From UBA1140 sp964573285 (GTDB lineage Bacteria > Campylobacterota > Campylobacteria > Campylobacterales > Sulfurovaceae): a DNA stretch of 6,259 bases. This document shows, in pieces, positions 1 through 6,185 of this stretch. The translations under genes were made by a program, and so were the position numbers. Within the stretch, counting starts at the first letter, position 1. Each line of letters begins with the position of its first letter. The notes under the pieces were generated by a model. The model worked only from the letters and a program-made list of their open reading frames with translations. It was not told where the DNA came from and did no database searches. The stretch covers positions 1-6,259 of the forward strand of contig CAZNJD010000052.1 of NCBI GenBank assembly GCA_964573285.1, read 5' to 3'.

Positions 1-127
1 CAATGGCATTTGAGTTGTATGTCCAGCGTAAAATCAAATCTTCTCTTAGATTTTGGACGATATTGTGGTCTAATGGACGATATGTATCTAGTTTGGCTTT
101 TAGTTGGTCTAGTTTTTTAAAATTCAT
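1..127 (-). CDS. Fic family protein, N-terminal fragment (runs off the left edge)
   Basis: This is the start of a gene reading leftwards out of the window; only 42 codons plus one base are present. The protein opens MNFKKLDQLKAKLDTYRP and ends at the edge in WTYNSNAI, with the next codon beginning with G. Fic proteins commonly have a WTYNSNAIEGN segment here, which contains the inhibitory motif (S/T)xxxE(G/N) found N-terminal to the Fic core in class II enzymes; S39 is visible and the missing E43 fits a codon starting with G. Fic enzymes usually transfer AMP from ATP to a protein hydroxyl, but the catalytic HxFxxGNGR motif lies outside the window, so activity and target cannot be judged. The ATG is the first in frame, 5 nt after a TATAAT box with no Shine-Dalgarno. 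It lies downstream of the kinase on the same strand but appears to have its own promoter. Confidence 0.75.
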   Translation of the reverse strand, partial: MNFKKLDQLKAKLDTYRPLDHNIVQNLREDLILRWTYNSNAI

Positions 128-132
128 GGTTT

Positions 133-141
133 ATTATAGCA
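133..141 (-). promoter_or_regulatory. Extended -10 promoter of the Fic gene
   Basis: The minus strand reads TGCTATAAT, a perfect extended -10 (TGnTATAAT). Only 5 nt (AAACC) separate it from the Fic ATG, so the expected transcription start falls at or next to the A of the start codon. No -35 is recognisable at 16-18 nt upstream, which is usual for Campylobacterota housekeeping promoters. No Shine-Dalgarno fits between the box and the ATG, so the transcript is probably leaderless. Confidence 0.6.
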
Positions 142-180
142 AGTTTTTGGTTTATATATGTTAGCAATACTCATCAGCTA

Positions 181-259
181 TATCTCTTCTAAGCTTAGTG
201 CGTCGGCTTCTATCCTTCAAAGGAATATAGAGAGATATTTTATCTCTCTATTCTAAGCT
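181..259. repeat. Imperfect direct repeat flanking the hairpin after the kinase gene
   Basis: The 15 bases at 181-195 (TATCTCTTCTAAGCT) recur at 241-259 as TATCTCT, four extra bases, then TTCTAAGCT. The second copy overlaps the last two codons and stop of the kinase and one arm of the hairpin at 227-251. The first copy lies in the gap before the Fic gene. Both copies carry TATCTCT, which can pair with AGAGATA at 231-237, so two alternative hairpins are possible. It may be a small local duplication of the kinase 3' end, or chance in AT-rich DNA. Confidence 0.4.
227..251 (-). terminator. Hairpin terminator candidate after the FIST-kinase operon
   Basis: An 11-bp perfect inverted repeat with a 3-nt loop (ATAGAGAGATA, TTT, TATCTCTCTAT on the plus strand) starts 1 nt after the kinase stop codon. 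The position is right for the end of the FIST-kinase transcript. The bases that follow on the minus strand (ATTCCTTTG) are only moderately T-rich and the stem is AT-rich, so it may be a weak terminator or an mRNA 3' stabilising hairpin rather than an efficient intrinsic terminator. Confidence 0.5.
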
Positions 260-3123
260 AAATTTTCAAATTTAGCAATAATCTCATTTTGATATTTCAA
301 AATATAAGTAATATACTGCTCTAGTTCATGGATTAACTCTGTTAGATTAATATCTCTCTTCTCTTTTATTCCATACTCTATATCATTACACAACTCTCCA
401 ATTTCATTTAATTGTAATGAGAGGGCAATACCTCTTAAGGCATGAGCCTTATCATAAATTATTTCTTGATTATTATCTTTTAATGCATTCAAAATTTTAT
501 TTATAGATTTTTGAGAATTTTCTACAAAAGATTTAAAAAGTCGTATAATAATAGAGCTACTAAATTTCATTTTATCTTTTGCTTTAAGTAGTCCATCTAC
601 AAATATTTGATTATTTATTTTGCTACTATTATCTTCTTGATTATTAGAACTCTTTTGAGTTGTTGGTGAACTATAAGATTTTAATATTTTGTCCAATTCA
701 TTTATATCAATAGGTTTACTAATATAATCATTCATTCCTTGGGCTAAATATTTTTCACGGTCTCCCTCTAAGGCATTGGCTGTTAGAGCAATAATAGGTA
801 CTTGAATTTGAAGTTCTCTTAATTTTTTTGTAGCATCAATACCATTCATTTTAGGCATATTAATATCCATAAAGATTAAATCATAACTCTTTTCCTGAGC
901 TTTTTTGATAGCCTCTAATCCATTAAAAGCAAATGATGGGGTGATACCATAAGTAGATAGCATCTCTTCAATCAAAATTCGGTTCATCTCATAATCTTCT
1001 GCGACTAAAATATCTAATTTTAATTCATCTTTTGTCGTACTATTTTTATTTTTAGTATCCATATAGTTATAATGTAAAATAGCATTGTATAGTACAGAAG
1101 GTGCTTCATCATATAATCCAATATGATATAAAATATTCTCTTTTTTAGCTAACTCATATGCCTCTTCTCGTTTATCAATTAGAATAATTTTGGAAGAGAT
1201 TTGAGATAGAGGACGATATTGACGATAATTAAATGAGATAATTACACTCTTTGGATTATCTGTACAGAGTAAATCTTCAAATGAACATTTCACTACATTT
1301 AGTTTAAAATGTTCTAGTTGGGTGATAATATCATTATAAATTTCCCCATCATAATCTAAGAGATATATAGGTTTACCTTTGATTTTACTTGCCAAAGTTG
1401 GTGTAGAGGAACATCTATCAAACTCCACTTCAAAAAAGAAACGGCTTCCTTTTCCCTCTTGGCTCTCTACTTGGAGTTGGCTTCCCATCAATTTACAAAG
1501 TGAAGATGCAATAGTTAGTCCCAATCCTGTACCTCCAAAATTTCTTGTAGTACTATTATCAGCTTGAATAAAAGATTGAAATATCTGTTCTTGTCTCTCT
1601 TTTGGTATGCCTATACCTGTGTCTTGTACATAAAAGAGAACTTTTTCTCTATTTTCTGATATATACATAGATTTTGCACTCATCTCAACACTGCCGTGTT
1701 TTGGAGTAAATTTAAGGGCGTTATTAATTAAATTGGTTAATATCTGAATAACTCTCAATCTATCCATAATTAAACATTCACTAATAGATGCATCTATATG
1801 AATAATCAAAGATATATCTTTTTGATTAGCTTGAGATTTAAAAATATTCATTGCATTTTGTAAATCTGTAAAAGGATTAGTAGCTATTAAATCTAATTCC
1901 AAATGACCACTCTCAATTTTGGAAAAATCTAAAATATCATTAACAATTTGTAAAAGTGTCATAGTTGAACTTTTAATATACTCTGTAAATTGTCTCTGTT
2001 TACTATTGAGGTTACTATCAAATAATAAATCTGTAAATCCTACAATACCATTCATAGGAGTACGAATTTCATGACTCATATTTGCCATAAATTCAGATTT
2101 GGCTCTTTCTGAAGCTTCTGCTATCTCTCTAGCACACTCTAACTCAGTAATATCCGTAAAACTAGCAATAATAAACTCTTCATCTTCAAATGCAATAGCT
2201 TTTAATAAGACAGAAAAAGTTTTCTTTTCTCCTTTGGTATTGAGGATTAAAGCTTTGTGCTGTTTATTAGGTTCTTTAAATATAATATCCGTCCAATGAG
2301 TATCTGGAGTTGTTTGTTTTAAATATCCCTCTTTTTCTATAAAAAGTTCACAAATACATCTATATTTTTGTTTGAAATCTGCTAAAGAGTCAAAACCAAA
2401 AGTCTCAAAAAATCGTTTATTTGCTTTTAAAATACCCTCTTGAATATTTGCAGTAAAAACAACATTCTCTTGGTCATCAAATAGCATTTGATTATAACGA
2501 TACTCTTTTTCTAATTTTTTTTCAGCTATAACCCGTTTAGTAATATCACTACGAATAGCAATATACTCTATAATATGATTGTTTTTATTGAGTAGAGGAA
2601 AAATATGGCTATCTACATAATAACTACTACCATCTTTTGCTCTATTTCTAAGCTCTCCATGCCAATTTTTTTTAAGAGATATAGTATCCCACATATTTTT
2701 ATAAAGACTTAAAGGTTCATCAGGATGTCTGACGATATTATGAGGTTTTCCTAATAACTCTTTTTCTGTATATCCACTTAATTTGCAAAATGATTTATTG
2801 ACATATGTGATGCGTCCTGTTACATCTGTTTTAGATACAACCATTGTTTTATCAATAGCATCTTTGTACTGGCGTAAAAGCAGAGATTGTTCATCCACTT
2901 GGTCTTTCAATGAAAGATTATATTTTTCAATAGTTTGATAAACCTCTATAAGCTCTTCTGAATTTATTTCAATAGTATGTTTAAGTAGTCGTTTCTCTTT
3001 ATCATAATCATTATATGCATCATCAACCCTAGAAAGTAGTTGTTGAACTTTATCATCTAGTTGTGTTATATCATAATCTCTACCAAATATATTTTTAATT
3101 TGTCTTTTCAATAATCTATTCAT
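253..3123 (-). CDS. Soluble hybrid histidine kinase (PAS-PAS-HisKA-HATPase-pseudoREC-REC-Hpt)
   Basis: This 956-residue sensor kinase would autophosphorylate on a histidine and pass the phosphate through its own receiver to its own Hpt domain. Residues 20-85 are a predicted coiled coil. PAS1 (about 86-197) is Aer-like, with HNIVRHPDEP at 128-137 and W154. PAS2 spans about 205-330. The HisKA motif SHEIRTPMNG has H351. The HATPase shows the N box around N467-N468, DTGIGIP at 501-507 and GGTGLGL at 530-536. Residues 583-688 look like a receiver without an acceptor aspartate. The second receiver (703-815) has E709/D710, acceptor D753 in FMDINMP, T781 and K803. The Hpt has H894 in AHALRG, with Arg where Lys is usual. 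No membrane segment or signal peptide is seen, so it should be cytoplasmic. Its ATG lies 2 nt after the FIST stop, so the FIST protein is the likely input partner. There is no DNA-binding, GGDEF or EAL output; the downstream regulator is not in this window. Confidence 0.95.
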   Translation of the reverse strand: MNRLLKRQIKNIFGRDYDITQLDDKVQQLLSRVDDAYNDYDKEKRLLKHTIEINSEELIEVYQTIEKYNLSLKDQVDEQSLLLRQYKDAIDKTMVVSKTDVTGRITYVNKSFCKLSGYTEKELLGKPHNIVRHPDEPLSLYKNMWDTISLKKNWHGELRNRAKDGSSYYVDSHIFPLLNKNNHIIEYIAIRSDITKRVIAEKKLEKEYRYNQMLFDDQENVVFTANIQEGILKANKRFFETFGFDSLADFKQKYRCICELFIEKEGYLKQTTPDTHWTDIIFKEPNKQHKALILNTKGEKKTFSVLLKAIAFEDEEFIIASFTDITELECAREIAEASERAKSEFMANMSHEIRTPMNGIVGFTDLLFDSNLNSKQRQFTEYIKSSTMTLLQIVNDILDFSKIESGHLELDLIATNPFTDLQNAMNIFKSQANQKDISLIIHIDASISECLIMDRLRVIQILTNLINNALKFTPKHGSVEMSAKSMYISENREKVLFYVQDTGIGIPKERQEQIFQSFIQADNSTTRNFGGTGLGLTIASSLCKLMGSQLQVESQEGKGSRFFFEVEFDRCSSTPTLASKIKGKPIYLLDYDGEIYNDIITQLEHFKLNVVKCSFEDLLCTDNPKSVIISFNYRQYRPLSQISSKIILIDKREEAYELAKKENILYHIGLYDEAPSVLYNAILHYNYMDTKNKNSTTKDELKLDILVAEDYEMNRILIEEMLSTYGITPSFAFNGLEAIKKAQEKSYDLIFMDINMPKMNGIDATKKLRELQIQVPIIALTANALEGDREKYLAQGMNDYISKPIDINELDKILKSYSSPTTQKSSNNQEDNSSKINNQIFVDGLLKAKDKMKFSSSIIIRLFKSFVENSQKSINKILNALKDNNQEIIYDKAHALRGIALSLQLNEIGELCNDIEYGIKEKRDINLTELIHELEQYITYILKYQNEIIAKFENLA

Positions 3124-3125
3124 CT

Positions 3126-4259
3126 TTAATCCTCATATATAACTGTTAGAGTCATAGTTTGATTGTGTAATTGACAAGATAAAATCTCATCAGAATAAGG
3201 AGCTAACTCTCCATAAGAGTAAAATCCAATTAATTGAACATTTTTACCCAAAATATCTCTAATAGCTTCAAGTTCTTCCTCAGATAATTGATTTAAAATC
3301 ACTCGTCTTCCAATACAGCTTACGACTAAACATAAAGCATTTTTTTTATTATATTGCTTTATATGACTAGCTGCTATCTCTGAACCATCAATTAAACCAT
3401 CAATATCTGTTTTCATCAATCTCGCAAATGACCCCTCTTTAACATCTCCTGCGAAAATAAGAGCTTTGTTATCTTCATCTACTGATAAAACAGAACGGAT
3501 AATAGTATAATCCTCATTCTCTTTTTTGATATTGAATGGAAATCTCAATCCATTTGCACTTAGGTTTTGAGCATACTCTCCTAAATATTTTTTATATAAA
3601 TCAAGTGCAGGTTGTCCATCAATCTCATATACAATATTATTTATTGATTTTGTAATACGACGATAGATACCAAACTCTTCCCAACCTGCATTACATCCAC
3701 TACTAATATGAAAAGAATTTCCATAAAAACCAACTGCAACCATACGCTTTTGAGAAGCAATATCATTAGCAATTACCCATGTCTCTTCAAATGCAGTACC
3801 ATCACCAGCCAATCCACCTGTAATAGGAATTTCAGAGTTTACTGCTTGGGTTGCACCTTGAGCCAAAGAAGAACCATTCATATTTAGTCCATCAGAGAGT
3901 ATAAAGATATGTTTCAAATTCTCTTTTGGAAGATTTTCTATAAGTCTTTGACTTGACTTATATTGATTATCTGTATCAGAAAAATCTTCCACAGATATTT
4001 TTACGCTACCTTTATCAAATGATACAGCTGTAGCAACTATGGGTGCATCACTAATAGACTCGCCCAAAATATTTCCACTAGAGGTACAACCTACAATATC
4101 TGCTTCAGGATAGACTGTTTTTAATTTTTCATATATATCAGCTTGTTTAATAGTATCTCTATCTCCAAATATGAATACTATATCAACGGGTTTAGTATTT
4201 AATTTATTCTCTTCAATTTTCCATTTTTTATCTATATATTTAAGTGTCTCTATTGTCAT
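3126..4259 (-). CDS. FIST-domain sensor protein (FIST_N + FIST_C), possible NosP-type partner of the kinase
   Basis: A 377-residue soluble protein with no signal peptide or membrane segment. FIST_N covers about residues 25-215 and FIST_C about 216-365. Recognisable family signatures are GCTSSGNI (57-64), ITGGLAGDG (146-154), SCIGRR (314-319), GFYSYGELAP (345-354) and LHNQTMTLT near the C-terminus (H365). FIST domains are sensory modules encoded beside kinases, chemoreceptors or cyclic-di-GMP enzymes. One branch, NosP, binds heme and nitric oxide and controls a co-transcribed kinase. The length and the immediately following soluble kinase match that arrangement, but heme binding cannot be read from the sequence; small-molecule binding is the alternative proposed for FIST proteins. 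The start is the first in-frame ATG and has only a weak AAGAG-like ribosome binding site. It is the first gene of a two-gene operon with the kinase. Confidence 0.9.
   Translation of the reverse strand: MTIETLKYIDKKWKIEENKLNTKPVDIVFIFGDRDTIKQADIYEKLKTVYPEADIVGCTSSGNILGESISDAPIVATAVSFDKGSVKISVEDFSDTDNQYKSSQRLIENLPKENLKHIFILSDGLNMNGSSLAQGATQAVNSEIPITGGLAGDGTAFEETWVIANDIASQKRMVAVGFYGNSFHISSGCNAGWEEFGIYRRITKSINNIVYEIDGQPALDLYKKYLGEYAQNLSANGLRFPFNIKKENEDYTIIRSVLSVDEDNKALIFAGDVKEGSFARLMKTDIDGLIDGSEIAASHIKQYNKKNALCLVVSCIGRRVILNQLSEEELEAIRDILGKNVQLIGFYSYGELAPYSDEILSCQLHNQTMTLTVIYED
3130..3134 (-). promoter_or_regulatory. Ribosome binding site of the kinase, inside the FIST gene
   Basis: GAGGA on the minus strand lies 6 nt upstream of the kinase ATG and within the last two sense codons of the FIST gene (GAG GAT, then TAA). 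Ribosomes finishing the FIST protein would cover or free this site, which is the usual arrangement for translational coupling. Confidence 0.8.
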
Positions 4260-4270
4260 AATAATACTCT

Positions 4271-4319
4271 TTTATCCATAATTTTAATCCAAAGACTAGT
4301 TTATCATATTAAGGATAAA
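4271..4319. repeat. Inverted repeat TTTATCC/GGATAAA in the FIST leader
   Basis: TTTATCC at 4271-4277 is the exact reverse complement of GGATAAA at 4313-4319, with 35 bases between. A second TTTATC at 4300-4305 can also pair with GATAAA at 4314-4319 across an 8-nt loop. The two pairings exclude each other, and the distal arm ends about 11 nt before the FIST start codon. It could affect translation initiation, or be a chance product of AT-rich sequence. Confidence 0.25.
4303..4308 (-). promoter_or_regulatory. Possible -10 box for the FIST-kinase operon
   Basis: TATGAT on the minus strand lies 43 nt upstream of the FIST ATG in the 97-bp gap after the porin. The surrounding sequence is A/T-rich and no -35 element stands out. 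No convincing terminator follows the porin stop, so read-through from the porin could also supply transcription. Confidence 0.3.
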
Positions 4320-4356
4320 TTTATTTTTAAAAAAGAATTAATATATCAAATAGTAA

Positions 4357-5547
4357 TTACCAATTAACCTCAGCACTCAACATAAATCTATCTTCTGCAT
4401 TATTATCAATATTGGTGTCACTATCTATATGAAATAGGTTACCTATAAACTTAACATTTTTGTTATAATCATAGGCTACACCTGCGATATACTCTTCTCT
4501 ATCTTTGTTATCATCAGCAGAGAAACTATCATATCTACCCAAAATAGCCCATTTGTCAGCAGGTCTATACTCACCATTGATAGTATATCCATCACCTGTA
4601 TTTTTATCTCCTGTTAGCTTATTTGATTTAACAAACATACCTGCTAATAAAAAAGAAGGTTGATTATAAACAGCATGAACTCCTGCCCATTTGAAATCTT
4701 CACTCCCTAGATGTTTTCGATTATATTGACCCAAAAATGATATATTAGCATATCTATCTTTTCTAGCATGAGTATGTTTTTTACCAGTTCCTAATATATT
4801 TGCTGTTAATCTCCACTCATATGATAATCCTCTATCTTCAGCATTGTCTATATCATTTGTATGGTAACCCTCACCATTAAATACACCTAATTCACTAGAG
4901 AAATATTCTGTTTTGGTCTTAAAATCCATACCGCGGTCAGCAGAATTTGTAAAGTGAGCTCCATTATGTTCTTCTACAAATGTTTTTGCAATTGAACGAT
5001 ATAGCCAACCACTATGCTCTTCATAATCAATCCATGGTCTATGTGTTTGTCCTAACTCAACACTAGTTGATGGAAGAATATCATTTAGATACAAAAATGC
5101 ATATTTGAGTCTAACATTTGCCTCTCCTGCACTATTTGTATTAGTATCCAAAGTTAATCTCATATAATCTTTTGGATTTTCTTTGAAATATGCTTTGGCT
5201 TGGAAATAGTTTCTTCGTGTCTCAAATTTATCATCACTCTCACCACTTTGAGGCTTAGTATGTACAAAACCCAAATAGTGTGTTCCATTAAATTTAATAA
5301 CAGGTACTTTTGATTTAATCAGAGTTCCTTCTGTTTTAGGCTCTGTTATCTCTTTTGTTACCACTTTTATAACAGGCTTTTTGTTTTCAAGCTCCGTAAG
5401 TTTTTGTTGCATACTATTCATCTGTTCTTTTAATGCACTAATTTCTGCACTATTAGCATCATTGATTACAAAATTTGACTCACCAATATCACCACCTGCA
5501 AAAGCACCCGTACCTATAACCACTAAAGATAATAAAATCCTTTTCAT
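4357..5547 (-). CDS. Outer-membrane porin with N-terminal coiled coil (Porin_O_P/OprO-P-like)
   Basis: A 396-residue beta-barrel protein. The signal peptide MKRILLSLVVIGTGAFA is probably cut after A17. Residues 35-57 form a short heptad-like helix rich in Gln, Lys, Glu and Leu, as in trimeric porins with a periplasmic coiled coil. A Lys/Val/Thr-rich linker follows, and the barrel begins near residue 82. Barrel-style alternation is seen throughout, and the chain ends EVNW with the terminal aromatic residue expected for BAM-dependent insertion. The segment from VELGQTHRPW through SADRGMDFK to GVFNGEGYH resembles the phosphate-selective/OprO-P-like porins of Campylobacterota. It would let small solutes through the outer membrane; the substrate cannot be read from the sequence. 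A GTG three codons upstream is in frame but abuts the ribosome binding site, so the ATG was chosen. It lies between the hemerythrin-like and FIST genes on the same strand. Confidence 0.88.
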   Translation of the reverse strand: MKRILLSLVVIGTGAFAGGDIGESNFVINDANSAEISALKEQMNSMQQKLTELENKKPVIKVVTKEITEPKTEGTLIKSKVPVIKFNGTHYLGFVHTKPQSGESDDKFETRRNYFQAKAYFKENPKDYMRLTLDTNTNSAGEANVRLKYAFLYLNDILPSTSVELGQTHRPWIDYEEHSGWLYRSIAKTFVEEHNGAHFTNSADRGMDFKTKTEYFSSELGVFNGEGYHTNDIDNAEDRGLSYEWRLTANILGTGKKHTHARKDRYANISFLGQYNRKHLGSEDFKWAGVHAVYNQPSFLLAGMFVKSNKLTGDKNTGDGYTINGEYRPADKWAILGRYDSFSADDNKDREEYIAGVAYDYNKNVKFIGNLFHIDSDTNIDNNAEDRFMLSAEVNW

Positions 5548-5555
5548 AAAAAACA

Positions 5556-5559
5556 CTCC
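5556..5559 (-). promoter_or_regulatory. Ribosome binding site that fixes the porin start
   Basis: GGAG on the minus strand lies 8 nt before the ATG at 5547. The alternative in-frame GTG overlaps the last G of this site, leaving no spacer, so it cannot be used with it. The ATG also gives a standard signal peptide beginning MKR, whereas the GTG would add MFF before the positive charges. Confidence 0.8.
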
Positions 5560-5579
5560 ATTTATAATTTTATAATCGT

Positions 5580-5585
5580 ATTGTA
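5580..5585 (-). promoter_or_regulatory. Possible -10 box for the porin
   Basis: TACAAT on the minus strand would put the transcription start about 25 nt before the porin ATG, which fits a normal leader holding the GGAG. Immediately upstream is a 13-bp AT-only palindrome (5588-5600). No -35 is visible and several other TATAAA-like strings occur nearby, so the exact box is uncertain. Confidence 0.3.
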
Positions 5586-5634
5586 TAATAATTTAATTAT
5601 ATTTTGATTACATCTGAATTATTAGATATATTTG

Positions 5635-6060
5635 TTATATATATAGAGGATATAATTTATTCTCTTCAAATTCAACTCTTTTTACTAAAATATCTCCAAT
5701 AATTTTAAGTTCTTCTTTAAATTTATCTTTATGTTTATTATAAAGTTTAGGATTAGAACACTTATTAATAAAATTCAAAGCAACTAATGAGATACTCTTC
5801 ATCTCTTTATCTGTATTAGTAATAAAGTTCAACTTGTCACTATCATTTTCATATCTATTATTGAGATAAGCATAAAGTAGAGTATCTTCAAAGTTTATAT
5901 GAATATTGAGCATAACTTCTAATTGATGCAATTTATTATTTATCTCCTTATGGTTACTATTTGATATAAACATATCATATAATTTATTATAAATATCAAA
6001 AAGTTTTTTGTGATCATTTTTGAGTTGATTAATTAGTGATGGGTTATATTCTCTCTTCAT
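5635..6060 (-). CDS. Hemerythrin-like four-helix protein with an incomplete ligand set
   Basis: A 141-residue, highly charged, helical cytoplasmic protein. It follows the hemerythrin HHE pattern: DHKKLF at the first helix (H17), HINFED at the second (H54 and E58, the HxxxE motif), and EFEENKLYPLY at the fourth (E132, E133). In active hemerythrins the fourth helix has a His four residues before that Glu; here it is R128. The third helix, around TDKEMKSI, also lacks its His. Only about two of five expected His ligands remain, so a normal di-iron oxygen site is doubtful. The R...E ending in helix four also recalls Rsd/AlgQ anti-sigma proteins, which share a four-helix bundle; that link is speculative. 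The start is the first ATG, 6 nt after AGGAG. The gene heads the minus-strand cluster and diverges from the lipoprotein gene. Confidence 0.7.
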   Translation of the reverse strand: MKREYNPSLINQLKNDHKKLFDIYNKLYDMFISNSNHKEINNKLHQLEVMLNIHINFEDTLLYAYLNNRYENDSDKLNFITNTDKEMKSISLVALNFINKCSNPKLYNKHKDKFKEELKIIGDILVKRVEFEENKLYPLYI

Positions 6061-6066
6061 ATAGAA

Positions 6067-6071
6067 CTCCT
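6067..6071 (-). promoter_or_regulatory. Ribosome binding site of the hemerythrin-like gene
   Basis: AGGAG on the minus strand sits 6 nt before the ATG at 6060, near-ideal spacing. It supports this start and contrasts with the two edge genes, which lack any such site. Confidence 0.8.
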
Positions 6072-6087
6072 AATATAAAATATAACT

Positions 6088-6093
6088 ATTATA
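6088..6093 (-). promoter_or_regulatory. -10 box of the hemerythrin-like gene
   Basis: A consensus TATAAT on the minus strand, preceded by TTG, lies 27 nt upstream of the ATG. This predicts a leader of about 20 nt that includes the AGGAG site. The -35 region is only T/A-rich. Confidence 0.5.
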
Positions 6094-6134
6094 CAATATA
6101 TAAATAAAATATTAAAGTTATTTTAACATAAAAA

Positions 6135-6149
6135 AATCTCAAAGAGATT
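6135..6149. promoter_or_regulatory. Perfect 15-bp palindrome between divergent promoters (candidate operator or small terminator)
   Basis: AATCTC, AAA, GAGATT forms a 6-3-6 perfect palindrome. It lies midway in the 131-bp gap between the divergent hemerythrin-like and lipoprotein genes, centred about 50 bases before the predicted lipoprotein transcription start and about 60 before that of the hemerythrin-like gene. This is a typical place for a dimeric regulator. On the minus strand it is followed by a run of T (7 including the stem), so it could instead act as a minor terminator of antisense transcription. It does not match the FNR, CRP or NssR consensus. Confidence 0.4.
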
Positions 6150-6179
6150 ATAATTATAAACATTACAGCTTATTTAAGG

Positions 6180-6185
6180 TAAAAT
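6180..6185 (+). promoter_or_regulatory. -10 box of the lipoprotein gene, adjacent to its ATG
   Basis: TAAAAT lies 6 nt before the ATG at 6192, so the predicted transcription start is at or beside the start codon. An AAGG at 6176-6179 would be 12 nt from the ATG, too far for a good ribosome binding site and upstream of the predicted RNA start. Confidence 0.45.

Noticed and set aside
1379..1567. Open frame of 62 codons on the plus strand
   Set aside because: It lies fully antisense to conserved parts of the kinase (HATPase boxes), has no ribosome binding site and no recognisable domain.
2099..2299. Open frame of 66 codons on the plus strand
   Set aside because: It is antisense to the PAS2-HisKA linker of the kinase; its Ser/Leu-rich composition is what antisense reading of this gene would give.
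4256..4280. Tiny leader frame of 7 codons (MDKRVLL) whose TGA overlaps the FIST ATG
   Set aside because: It has no ribosome binding site and is short enough to occur by chance; the ATGA overlap alone is weak evidence.
4310..4356. Terminator after the porin
   Set aside because: There are runs of T and A, but no stem with GC pairs followed by a T-tract on the minus strand.
5381..5575. Open frame of 64 codons on the plus strand with a hydrophobic look
   Set aside because: It is antisense to the porin signal peptide and coiled coil; the hydrophobicity is a mirror of those codons.
5588..5600. 13-bp A/T-only palindrome upstream of the porin
   Set aside because: It is perfect (ATAATT-T-AATTAT) but made only of A and T with a one-base centre, so it is not distinctive enough to call an operator.
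6112..6127. TTAAA/TTTAA symmetry and TTAAC as a possible NssR or FNR-type site
   Set aside because: The arms do not fit TTAAC-N4-GTTAA or TTGAT-N4-ATCAA, and short A/T symmetries are expected in this base composition.
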